Source: UBA6144 sp964399165
GTDB taxonomy: Bacteria > Bdellovibrionota > Bacteriovoracia > Bacteriovoracales > Bacteriovoracaceae
Direction: 5' to 3'
DNA length: 64,000 nucleotides
Assembly: GCA_964399165.1 (NCBI GenBank)
Contig: CAYNPO010000002.1
Span: 1-64,000, forward strand
How positions within the stretch are numbered: position 1 is the stretch's first letter; each line of letters begins with the position of its first letter. The notes beneath the pieces were generated by a model. It was not told the origin of the DNA, ran no database searches, and saw nothing but the letters and a program-made list of their open reading frames with translations. A program made the translations under genes and the position numbers. Shown here in pieces: positions 15,860-23,046 of this stretch.

Positions 15860-16003
15860 TCTCCCAGTTTACCAGCGGTTGGCGCCGAAAGCTAAGCCCC
15901 GGGTATCTAAGCTTCTGTAAAGATTACCAGCGATATCGCGAGGCTCCAAAAATACGCTATGGTGGCTCCATCCACAGGTCCGCCTTCTTCTTAGGAGCCG
16001 TTT

Positions 16004-16819
16004 ATGAAAATGGGTTTCACCCTCGGTCTTGCCCTGGCCTTCACCTCCGCCGCTTTCGCCGGTCTCCCCGAAGGTGCCTTCCGCGGCCGCAGCTCCCTCA
16101 TCGACACTAGCCTCTTTCGCAACGACGTGATGGCCCTGCTCATCAAGAAGGACCCCGCCGCCACGGATTCATACATGGCCGTTCTCGCCGAGTACGACCG
16201 CGTTCCCCTGACCAACCTCACCCGCCGTACCGCCATCACCAAATGGGTGCCGCGCCTGTATGCCTACCGGATCGACAAGGTCAGTGAGCTGGAATACGCC
16301 ATGAAACCCCTCAAGGTGACTCCCGCTGGCGCCATCGAAGTGGACGCCTCCCGCACTCCCGACCAACTCATCCTCAACCGCGACAACACCCTCAACGGCG
16401 CTGTGGTCAGCCGCTACGGCCGCACCGAGCAGGTAGCTGGCACCGTGGAGGAGACCATCCGCCTGAATGGCCGCGTGGGCTCCACTTGGGAAGCTTTCGT
16501 CCCCGGCAGCTATTACGGCACCAACGCCCGCTCGGGCAGCGACTACTTCAACAACCGCATCAACATGGTCCTGAACGCCGACCGCACGGCCGTCTTCAGC
16601 CAAGAGCAGGTCCGCGGCACCTTCAGCATCCAGGAAGCCGCCCCCGGCATGTTCACCTTCTCGGCCACCAATGTTGAGCGCGGCGCCGATCAGGTCACTC
16701 CGCGCATCGGCGTGTTCATCGACATCGTGAACTGGAAGCCCCTCTTCACCACCGACGAGCTGCTGCTCATCGATACCGAGGACGCCTCCAACGTGGGCTT
16801 CTACTACGAGCGCCACTGA
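16004..16819 (+). CDS. Exported hypothetical protein
   Basis: A 271-residue protein with a Sec signal peptide (MKMGFTLGLALAFTSAAFA). No cysteine follows the cleavage site, so it should be a soluble periplasmic or secreted protein. The sequence suggests an N-terminal helical part and a beta-rich C-terminal half with repeated short strands (NRINMVLNADRTAVFS, TFSIQEAAPGMFTFSATN). TAGGAG lies 6 bases before the ATG. A strong terminator follows the stop codon. No family recognised; perhaps a beta-barrel or lipocalin-like fold. Confidence 0.7.
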   Translation: MKMGFTLGLALAFTSAAFAGLPEGAFRGRSSLIDTSLFRNDVMALLIKKDPAATDSYMAVLAEYDRVPLTNLTRRTAITKWVPRLYAYRIDKVSELEYAMKPLKVTPAGAIEVDASRTPDQLILNRDNTLNGAVVSRYGRTEQVAGTVEETIRLNGRVGSTWEAFVPGSYYGTNARSGSDYFNNRINMVLNADRTAVFSQEQVRGTFSIQEAAPGMFTFSATNVERGADQVTPRIGVFIDIVNWKPLFTTDELLLIDTEDASNVGFYYERH

Positions 16820-16840
16820 TTCCTGACGCCACCAACGAAA

Positions 16841-16862
16841 AAGGGCCCCGAATGGGGCCCTT
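16841..16862. terminator. Bidirectional intrinsic terminator
   Basis: AAGGGCCCC and GGGGCCCTT pair around a GAAT loop, with A-rich sequence on one side and T-containing sequence on the other. It lies between the convergent genes ending at 16819 and 16884 and can serve both. Confidence 0.8.
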
Positions 16863-16883
16863 CTCATTTGAGCGGGTCGGGAG

Positions 16884-18974
16884 TTACTCGCGCCAGGGCT
16901 CGAAGGCGGTGCCTAGGCCGCGCATTTTAGGCGCCAGCTCGGGCATGTGGCGAGCGATCACCTTGTGCAGCCAGCCTTCTTCATCCACCCACTCGATGCC
17001 GGCGCGGGTGTAGACGGCGGGCTTGTAATCGGTGGTGAAGAAACGGTCGGCCATCAGGCGGCGGGAGGCCATCACGATGAAGATCTGGAACATGGTCTCG
17101 CCGAAACCGAAATTGCTGGGACGGACTTCCTCGGCGGAAGTGCCCACCAGCAGGTCGATGGCCTCCACGTTGTCGGTGCCGTCGGCGTTCTTGCCGTAGA
17201 CCAGGTTGAACTTCTCGATGATGGCGCGCTTGCGGGCGTCCATGGGCTGGTCTGCGTCGAAGAAGTCGGCGTAGCTGGTGATGGGACGCAGGTTGATGGC
17301 GCGGCGGAACTGGTTGTAGCGGGGCACGCCGCGCTCTCGGTCACGCAACACGTCCACCATGGCCAAGTCCATCTGTCCGTGGCCGGGGACGTTGAACTCC
17401 TGCATGAACTTGGGGAAGTTGTTCAGCACCAGCTGGCCGGGCTTCTGGGTGCCCATGGAGTAGAACAGGTCTTTCATGTCGGTGTTGGCGACGATGTCGT
17501 AGCTCTTCTCGTTGCGGGTCTCGCCGAAGGGTGTACCGGTGGCGGGAGCGCGCTCGCCGATTTTGCGCAGCTTCAAGTGCTCCGGCAGCAACGAGTGCAG
17601 GCGGTACACGGAAGTGAATTCCTCGGTGATGCTGAAGGGCACACCGTAGTCGCTGGTATGCTGGCCCACGATGCCGCCGAGAACGTAGCCGCCCTGAGAC
17701 CCGCGAAGCCAGTCGGTGCGGTTGAGGCCGGGGACGTTGCGGAAGATGGGGGACCAGGTCTGGGGGTTGGCAAGGCCATACCAGTTGGTGAACATGGCGC
17801 GCTTGAGCACGTCGTTGGGGAGGATCGCGGGGGTCCATTCCACGGTGTGGATCTTGGCCATTACGGCGGAGTTGATAAGGCGGGCCACCTGGAACACGTG
17901 CTCATCCAGCTCGGCGGTAGTCATGACCCGGCGGGGGCCGTTGCCGGTCCACACCCAGGAGTTGGCGGTGGTGCCGTTGGGACGGGCGTAGCGCTCCATC
18001 AAACGTTGGGCGATGGCGTTGTGCTCTTTAACGAAGAGGTGGTGGAGCATGGAGAGGCCAACCCACCAGTTGTCACGGAAGCCGGTGGCCTCCACGCCTT
18101 GGTTCTGGCGATTATTGCGGGGGTCGAAGCCACTTGTGACGCGCGGGAGGATCTCACGCCCGTTCACGGTCTCCATCTTCATGCGCCCCCGGGCGAACTC
18201 GCGCAGGGCATTCTGCTCGTCCTGACTGCTGCCATAGATCTGTGAGCCGTCCCACCAGTGGGTGACGTCGTTCAGGGTGACTTTGCCGAATTCGCTTTTG
18301 AAGTGGTTGGCGGGGATGTTGTGCTCCCGGGTGCGGTCCACGGTGCGCTCGCCCCGCTCGGTTTGCACGCGGTGCGGATCCTGGCGGGCGTTGGGGCCGT
18401 GGGTGAGCCAGTCGTGGTTCATGAATTGAATCCAGCTGGCGGCCAGCATGTTCAGGAAAGGGACTTCCTTGAAGGAGTCGCGGGTGAACAGTTCCTTGGA
18501 GACCAGCGCTGGGTTGGGCTCCATCAGCTTTTGGGCGGCGTCCTTGTCGATGAAGGCGGGGGGAACGTTGCGGCCGAAGGCCACTCCCGCGGCCCCCGCG
18601 TGGGGCTTGCGCGGATTATTGCAGGAACCGTCCGCGCTGCGGTACTTGGACTTGGCGGGATCGCAGGTAATTTCGCGGTAACCGGCGTAGTCCACGTGCG
18701 GGTCGTGTAGGTTTTTCTTCTGAAGCTCGTCGCGCATGCGACTTAGGACCAGGAGACCTCCCACTTGCCCGCGCCTGTACCAAGTGGTCCAGGGAGTTTC
18801 GTCCAACTTGGCTTCGGCCACCGTTGTGGAGCCAACTTCACCAAGAGCAGCGTCGGAAGCGGAATGCTTGGTGCTGGCACTGGAGCCGGCGTCCGAGGGT
18901 TTGCGGGGCATGGGTTGCTGGGCGCAAGAGGCGAGGAAACATGTTGCCAAGAGGAGGGAGGTGGGCTTTTTCAT
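16884..18974 (-). CDS. Lipoprotein haem dioxygenase, PIOX/alpha-DOX-like
   Basis: A 696-residue animal-type haem peroxidase closest to plant pathogen-inducible oxygenases (fatty acid alpha-dioxygenases). It carries a lipoprotein signal (LLATCFLASC, Cys at about 16), so it is exported and membrane-tethered. Visible landmarks: the distal-His region FMNHDWLTHG, the calcium/structural VTHWWDGSQIYGS, LHHLFVKEHNAIAQRL, the proximal-His strand MAKIHTVEWTPAIL (very like KIHTIDWT of alpha-DOX), and VPRYNQFRR. I could not assign the catalytic tyrosine, so plain peroxidase activity remains possible. Expected reaction: oxygen insertion at C2 of fatty acids. It is divergent, by 64 bases, from an Mpo1-like gene. 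Confidence 0.88.
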   Translation of the reverse strand: MKKPTSLLLATCFLASCAQQPMPRKPSDAGSSASTKHSASDAALGEVGSTTVAEAKLDETPWTTWYRRGQVGGLLVLSRMRDELQKKNLHDPHVDYAGYREITCDPAKSKYRSADGSCNNPRKPHAGAAGVAFGRNVPPAFIDKDAAQKLMEPNPALVSKELFTRDSFKEVPFLNMLAASWIQFMNHDWLTHGPNARQDPHRVQTERGERTVDRTREHNIPANHFKSEFGKVTLNDVTHWWDGSQIYGSSQDEQNALREFARGRMKMETVNGREILPRVTSGFDPRNNRQNQGVEATGFRDNWWVGLSMLHHLFVKEHNAIAQRLMERYARPNGTTANSWVWTGNGPRRVMTTAELDEHVFQVARLINSAVMAKIHTVEWTPAILPNDVLKRAMFTNWYGLANPQTWSPIFRNVPGLNRTDWLRGSQGGYVLGGIVGQHTSDYGVPFSITEEFTSVYRLHSLLPEHLKLRKIGERAPATGTPFGETRNEKSYDIVANTDMKDLFYSMGTQKPGQLVLNNFPKFMQEFNVPGHGQMDLAMVDVLRDRERGVPRYNQFRRAINLRPITSYADFFDADQPMDARKRAIIEKFNLVYGKNADGTDNVEAIDLLVGTSAEEVRPSNFGFGETMFQIFIVMASRRLMADRFFTTDYKPAVYTRAGIEWVDEEGWLHKVIARHMPELAPKMRGLGTAFEPWRE

Positions 18975-19038
18975 CTAAATTCCTTTTAGACGGTTTAACG
19001 CTTACAATGGTTCAAGTTTCGTTTAAGTGAGGTGCTCC

Positions 19039-19470
19039 ATGTCCGAAGATCTCATCGCGGTCTATTCATCATCCCACCAGGACAAAACCAACCAACTGAT
19101 CCACTACGTGTGCGTGCCGGTGATCTTCCTGAACGTGGTGGCTTTCGTTTACTACTACCTTCCCCTGCCGGTCCTGGCGGTGGTGGTCGGCGCAACGCTG
19201 GTTTTTTACTACCGGCGGATGCGCCCGTTCTTGCCCTTGATGATCGTATTATACTCAATTTCCCTCGCCACCAGCGCCGTTTTTGCCTCTCACCCTCTTT
19301 TCCTGAAGGTGAACCTGGGGCTCTTTGTCGCCGCTTGGATCGGACAGTTTTGGGGACATAAAATTGAGGGGAAGAACCCCTCCTTCTTCCAGAACCTGTT
19401 CTTCCTGCTGGTTGGGCCGGCGTGGGTAATGGAAAAGTTGCGCGCCAAAGCGGCGGCATCGAGAACCTGA
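19039..19470 (+). CDS. Mpo1/DUF962 membrane dioxygenase-like protein
   Basis: A 143-residue inner-membrane protein with about four hydrophobic helices. SSSHQDKTNQLIHYVCVPVIFLN and the late QFWGHKIEGKNPSFFQNL are hallmarks of the Mpo1-like (DUF962) family, with the conserved histidines retained. Yeast Mpo1 is an Fe-dependent dioxygenase that removes one carbon from 2-hydroxy fatty acids. This is the natural next step after a fatty acid alpha-dioxygenase, which lies divergently next door. The ATG at 19039 follows a GAGG 6 bases upstream. A -10-like TACAAT is seen at 19003-19008. The catalase-like gene follows 23 bases downstream. Confidence 0.85.
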   Translation: MSEDLIAVYSSSHQDKTNQLIHYVCVPVIFLNVVAFVYYYLPLPVLAVVVGATLVFYYRRMRPFLPLMIVLYSISLATSAVFASHPLFLKVNLGLFVAAWIGQFWGHKIEGKNPSFFQNLFFLLVGPAWVMEKLRAKAAASRT

Positions 19471-19493
19471 GCATCCCGTTCCGCGGAGGACAG

Positions 19494-20468
19494 ATGAAGA
19501 AAGTTGCGTCGTTCCTGTTTTTGGCCGTGGTCGTTTTAGGGGCCTGTCTTGCGGTCGCCTTAAGGCGCGACGATGCGGCTCCCCGCTATCCCGCTTCCGT
19601 CCCTGCCCATTACGAGCGCCTCTCCGCGGGCGAAAAACAAGACATCTTGTGGGGCCTGGTGGAAGAGAGCACCCATGCCACTCTGCCGGCCTACGCGCCT
19701 TTCGGCGCGCTCCAGCTCGCCGCCATGGGCATGCAGGAGCTGGGCCTCAAGGGCCGTCGCCAATCCGACTTCGCGCCCGACGGTTGGACCAAGCACCTGC
19801 ACCGCCGCGGGGCCATCGCGAAAGTCCGCTTGGTTCCCCGTGCCGGCCACTTCACAGGCGTCTTCGCGGGGGCCGAGCACGGGCTCCTGCGCCTCTCCCT
19901 CACTTACAAAGTGGAAGGCGATCGCCCCGTGGCTCCGGGACTCGCGCTGAAAATCCTGCGCGATGGCGTTCCCAGCGCCAACGTCTCCGCCCTGGTGGCC
20001 CTGGACGGCCAAGGACGCGACCACAACTTTTTCAAGTCTCCCATGTCCAACATAGTCCCCGCCGGCGCCGGCATGGGCCAGCGCCTGGTCCACCGCCTCT
20101 TCTCTCGCGTCTCCCGCTGGCCGGAGGAGTTGCGCGTGGAGCACATGGCCCAGTTAGACGCGCGGGGCTCTACCGTGGGCAATACTATCTCTCCCGGCCA
20201 CCTGTTCTTCGTCCCTGGCCCCGAACTTAAATCCGCCGCCTCTCCCCACGACGTGCGCGAGGATTTCCTCGCCATCCCAGCGGGCACGGTGGTCTACACC
20301 CTCCACGCGGCCCCTCCGCGCCAGGATCCGGGCGCGGCCTACACACACGAAGAAGCCATGCAACTTTTGGCGCGCTCCACGCCCATTGCAGACCTGGTGA
20401 CCACCTCCCCCTTCCTCGCCTCCCAATTCGGCGACGAGGGGATCTTCTTCCGCCACGAATTCCGTTGA
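19494..20468 (+). CDS. Membrane-anchored protein with catalase-like core pattern
   Basis: A 324-residue protein with an N-terminal signal or anchor (VASFLFLAVVVLGACLAVAL). The middle (about residues 115-190) runs GHFTGVFAGAEHG, LRLSLTYKVEG, PGLALKILRDGVPSANV, then HNFFKSP, the same order of elements as the catalase/allene-oxide-synthase core (GxF, RFS, RGxAxKF, FF). The distal His of catalases is not where expected, so this is a structural resemblance only. A GGAGGA site lies 4-5 bases before the ATG. It sits directly behind the Mpo1-like gene. If it binds haem, it might act on lipid hydroperoxides made by the PIOX protein; otherwise its role is unknown. Confidence 0.65.
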   Translation: MKKVASFLFLAVVVLGACLAVALRRDDAAPRYPASVPAHYERLSAGEKQDILWGLVEESTHATLPAYAPFGALQLAAMGMQELGLKGRRQSDFAPDGWTKHLHRRGAIAKVRLVPRAGHFTGVFAGAEHGLLRLSLTYKVEGDRPVAPGLALKILRDGVPSANVSALVALDGQGRDHNFFKSPMSNIVPAGAGMGQRLVHRLFSRVSRWPEELRVEHMAQLDARGSTVGNTISPGHLFFVPGPELKSAASPHDVREDFLAIPAGTVVYTLHAAPPRQDPGAAYTHEEAMQLLARSTPIADLVTTSPFLASQFGDEGIFFRHEFR

Positions 20469-20492
20469 AATGGGAAGTTATAGAGGACCAGC

Positions 20493-21623
20493 ATGCCCAT
20501 CCCGGTCGTCATCCTCCTACTCGTAAGCGGCATCCAGACCTTGGTGCTTCTATCTTACTGGCGCCACCGGAGGCGGCTCTCCCCCGCGCTCCTGAAAGCG
20601 GCAACGCCATCCTCCGCCCCAGTCACCCTCATTTTCACCGCCAAAGACGAAGAGGCGGATATACGTTCTTCCCTGGACGCCTTCGAGCGCCTCGATCATC
20701 CTCATCTTCACATCCTCGCGGTGGACGACCGCTCAGTGGACCGCACCGGTGAAATCTTGGCCGGGCACGTGAGCCGCCATCACTACCGATGCATACGTCT
20801 GACGGAGCTGCCGGCGGGCTGGCTGGGCAAGACCCATGCGCTCTACCGCGCGGCCCAGTTCGCGGACACTGAATGGCTGCTCTTCACGGACGCGGACGTG
20901 GTTCTTGCGCCGGACAGCGTGGCCCGCGCGCTTGGATACGCCCAGGCGCACGGCCTAGACTTCCTGAGTCTCGCCCCCCATCTGAGTCCGGGAAGTTCCC
21001 TCGCCCGCTTGACGCTAGAATTCTTCAATGCCTTTTTCGTCCTCTTCATGCGCCCGTGGATGTCAGGCGAGAAGAAGGGACGTGCCATCGGCGTGGGGGC
21101 TTTCAATCTGGTCCGGAGGGGCGCCTACGTGAAAGCCGGCGGACATGAGGCCGTTCGCCTTCGGGTGGATGACGACTTGGCGCTGGCGGAGAATGTGAAG
21201 GCTAGCGGGGGGACGCTAGCTTCCCTCAATGGCACCATGCACATCCAACTCGAGTTCTATCGGGATTTCCGCGCCCTGGCGACGGGCTTCGAGAAAAACG
21301 TCATCCAGGCCTTCAATTTCAGTCTTCTAAAAGCCTTGTTCGGCATCTGCGCAGTCTATTCGCTACTGGTGGCCCCGCTAGCACTGTCGTTCTTCTCGGA
21401 CTGGGGCCTGGGCTTCCTGGCGCTCCAAGGTGGGACTTTCGCGTCCATCAACCGGCAGTTCGGCTATCCCGCTTGGCGCGCCTGGTGTTTCCCGGTGGGG
21501 TTGCACCTCTACGTGGGAGTGATGCTTCGATCCTGTGTGCTGGCCAAGGTCAGGGGAGAAATTCGCTGGCGCGGAGTCCGCGTGTCATTGAAAGACATGG
21601 CCGCCTTCCGGTCCTCCGGTTGA
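20493..21623 (+). CDS. Family 2 glycosyltransferase, membrane-bound
   Basis: A 376-residue GT2 enzyme: N-terminal helix (IPVVILLLVSGIQTLVLLSYW), then the GT-A domain with VDDRSVDRT (about residue 87) and the metal-binding FTDADVV (about 128), followed by RVDDDLALAENVKASG as the acceptor/base region, and two or three C-terminal membrane helices. This layout resembles carotenoid/hopanoid-associated glycosyltransferases that act on lipid carriers at the inner face of the membrane. It starts 24 bases after the catalase-like gene and may share its transcript. Sugar and acceptor unknown. Confidence 0.9.
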   Translation: MPIPVVILLLVSGIQTLVLLSYWRHRRRLSPALLKAATPSSAPVTLIFTAKDEEADIRSSLDAFERLDHPHLHILAVDDRSVDRTGEILAGHVSRHHYRCIRLTELPAGWLGKTHALYRAAQFADTEWLLFTDADVVLAPDSVARALGYAQAHGLDFLSLAPHLSPGSSLARLTLEFFNAFFVLFMRPWMSGEKKGRAIGVGAFNLVRRGAYVKAGGHEAVRLRVDDDLALAENVKASGGTLASLNGTMHIQLEFYRDFRALATGFEKNVIQAFNFSLLKALFGICAVYSLLVAPLALSFFSDWGLGFLALQGGTFASINRQFGYPAWRAWCFPVGLHLYVGVMLRSCVLAKVRGEIRWRGVRVSLKDMAAFRSSG

Positions 21624-21707
21624 AGAGGGCCTAGACAAGCGCTCTGCCCATCCAACGTCCTTGGACGCATGCATCCCCCGCTACCAGGATGGTGGGTGGA
21701 GGCGTGC

Positions 21708-22331
21708 ATGGGAATCCTGGTGATCGTGTTGTGGGTGACGACATCACTGGCCTCGGAAACACCCTGGCACCAACTCAGCTTCGGCCACTCGCCGGGCGTG
21801 GGTTGGGCCGCCACCTCGTCGAAGGGCAACACCGACGAGGGGCTGGGCATCGACGGTTTCAAGGTCCAGACGAACAACCTCTCCGTAAACTACGCCTACC
21901 GCCTCAACCACCGCTGGCAGGTGGGAGCCGCGGTGGGAATCGTCTCGGACGAGCAGGAAATGAAGCTCGACGACGGCGAGGTGGAGACAGAGGTGCGCCA
22001 GACCCACCTCTTCGCCTTCGTCACCCACAACTTCCACGACGAGATCCAAAACGCTTTCTTCCTCACGGCGCTTTTCGGCCGGCAGCACTTCGAACACGCC
22101 AGCAACGACAAGCGTAGCAGCAACGAAATCGACCTGGAGTACGACATCACTTCCTACGGCGGCTCCTTCGGCAAGCGCTTCACCCTCAAGCACTGGCAGC
22201 GCCTGCACGTGGCCTACGCCCCCGCGGTGAGCTACTTCCACGGCAAGGGCGGCGGGGATCTGGGGCATGACGGGCTGGAGAAGCTGCGGACGTGGCGGGT
22301 GGATGTGCTGCGCTTCGACGTCCTGTTTTAA
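21708..22331 (+). CDS. Probable outer-membrane beta-barrel protein
   Basis: A 207-residue protein with a signal peptide (MGILVIVLWVTTSLASE). The mature part alternates polar and hydrophobic residues in strand-length blocks (NLSVNYAYRLNHRWQVGAAVGIV, ITSYGGSFGKRF, RLHVAYAPAVSYFHGK) and ends in phenylalanine (RFDVLF), the usual outer-membrane insertion signal. An eight-stranded barrel would fit the length. The ATG at 21708 is preferred to 21669 because GGAGG lies just upstream and the signal peptide then begins correctly. Function unknown. Confidence 0.7.
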   Translation: MGILVIVLWVTTSLASETPWHQLSFGHSPGVGWAATSSKGNTDEGLGIDGFKVQTNNLSVNYAYRLNHRWQVGAAVGIVSDEQEMKLDDGEVETEVRQTHLFAFVTHNFHDEIQNAFFLTALFGRQHFEHASNDKRSSNEIDLEYDITSYGGSFGKRFTLKHWQRLHVAYAPAVSYFHGKGGGDLGHDGLEKLRTWRVDVLRFDVLF

Positions 22332-22339
22332 CCGCGGGC

Positions 22340-22368
22340 TTGAAGACCGCTCAGCCGCCGCCTACACT
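22340..22368 (+). promoter_or_regulatory. Promoter of a probably leaderless gene
   Basis: -35 TTGAAG (22340-22345), a 17-base spacer and -10 TACACT (22363-22368). The ATG of the next gene is only 5 bases further and has no ribosome-binding site, so a leaderless or near-leaderless mRNA is expected. Confidence 0.5.
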
Positions 22369-22373
22369 AGGGC

Positions 22374-23036
22374 ATGAAGAAAACTGTCAAATATGTCCTC
22401 CTGGCCATCGTCGGCCTACCGCTCCTTGTCTACGTTGTGCTCATCGTGGGGCTCAACTACCAACTCTCCAGGCTGGGGGAGCGCAAGGTGGCACCCGTGT
22501 TCCGGGGCCAGCTTCCCGCTCCCACCATTGCCCCGCTGCCCAAGCTGCGCGTCTGCCCCCACTTTCCGGAGGTGCTGTTTTCGGAAAAGGAAGACGACAT
22601 GCTTAAGGACGAAAAGGGCATGTGCGTGGTCATCTACCAGGGCCAGCGCCTCGCCTTGATCGACCGCACCCATTCCTTCCAATCTCTGGCCCAGGCGTTC
22701 CGGTCGGAGCCCACGGGCGCGGCCCTCACCGACGTGTCCGACCAGGAGATCGTGGCGCGCGTGCACGAGATGCACCAGCGCCCCTTCATCCTGTGGCCTT
22801 CCCGCCAGAACCTCGTGGACGTCTACGTTTACTGGATGGGCAGCATGGGCTGGGAGCGCAGGGCGGCTCGGTTTGACAAGTTCACGGACGGGGACAAGAT
22901 CGTCTATGTCTGGAGCGGTTACTCCGATGAGGAGCCTGGGTACGAGCGGGTCGAAATGCTCTCGCCGTCGGGCCAGCTGGGCTGCATGGGGCATGGCGCC
23001 TGCGTTCCCTATCTAAAGGCCATCGGCGCCCTCTGA
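22374..23036 (+). CDS. Membrane-anchored hypothetical protein
   Basis: A 220-residue protein with an N-terminal anchor (VKYVLLAIVGLPLLVYVVLIVGL) and a periplasmic domain of about 190 residues with no recognised family. Cysteines sit in LRVCPHF, GMCVVIY and in the C-terminal LGCMGHGACVPY, so disulfide bonding is likely. Promoter spacing predicts a leaderless transcript. It is convergent with the histidine kinase gene, 10 bases apart. Confidence 0.7.
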   Translation: MKKTVKYVLLAIVGLPLLVYVVLIVGLNYQLSRLGERKVAPVFRGQLPAPTIAPLPKLRVCPHFPEVLFSEKEDDMLKDEKGMCVVIYQGQRLALIDRTHSFQSLAQAFRSEPTGAALTDVSDQEIVARVHEMHQRPFILWPSRQNLVDVYVYWMGSMGWERRAARFDKFTDGDKIVYVWSGYSDEEPGYERVEMLSPSGQLGCMGHGACVPYLKAIGAL

Positions 23037-23046
23037 CCTGCTCCCG

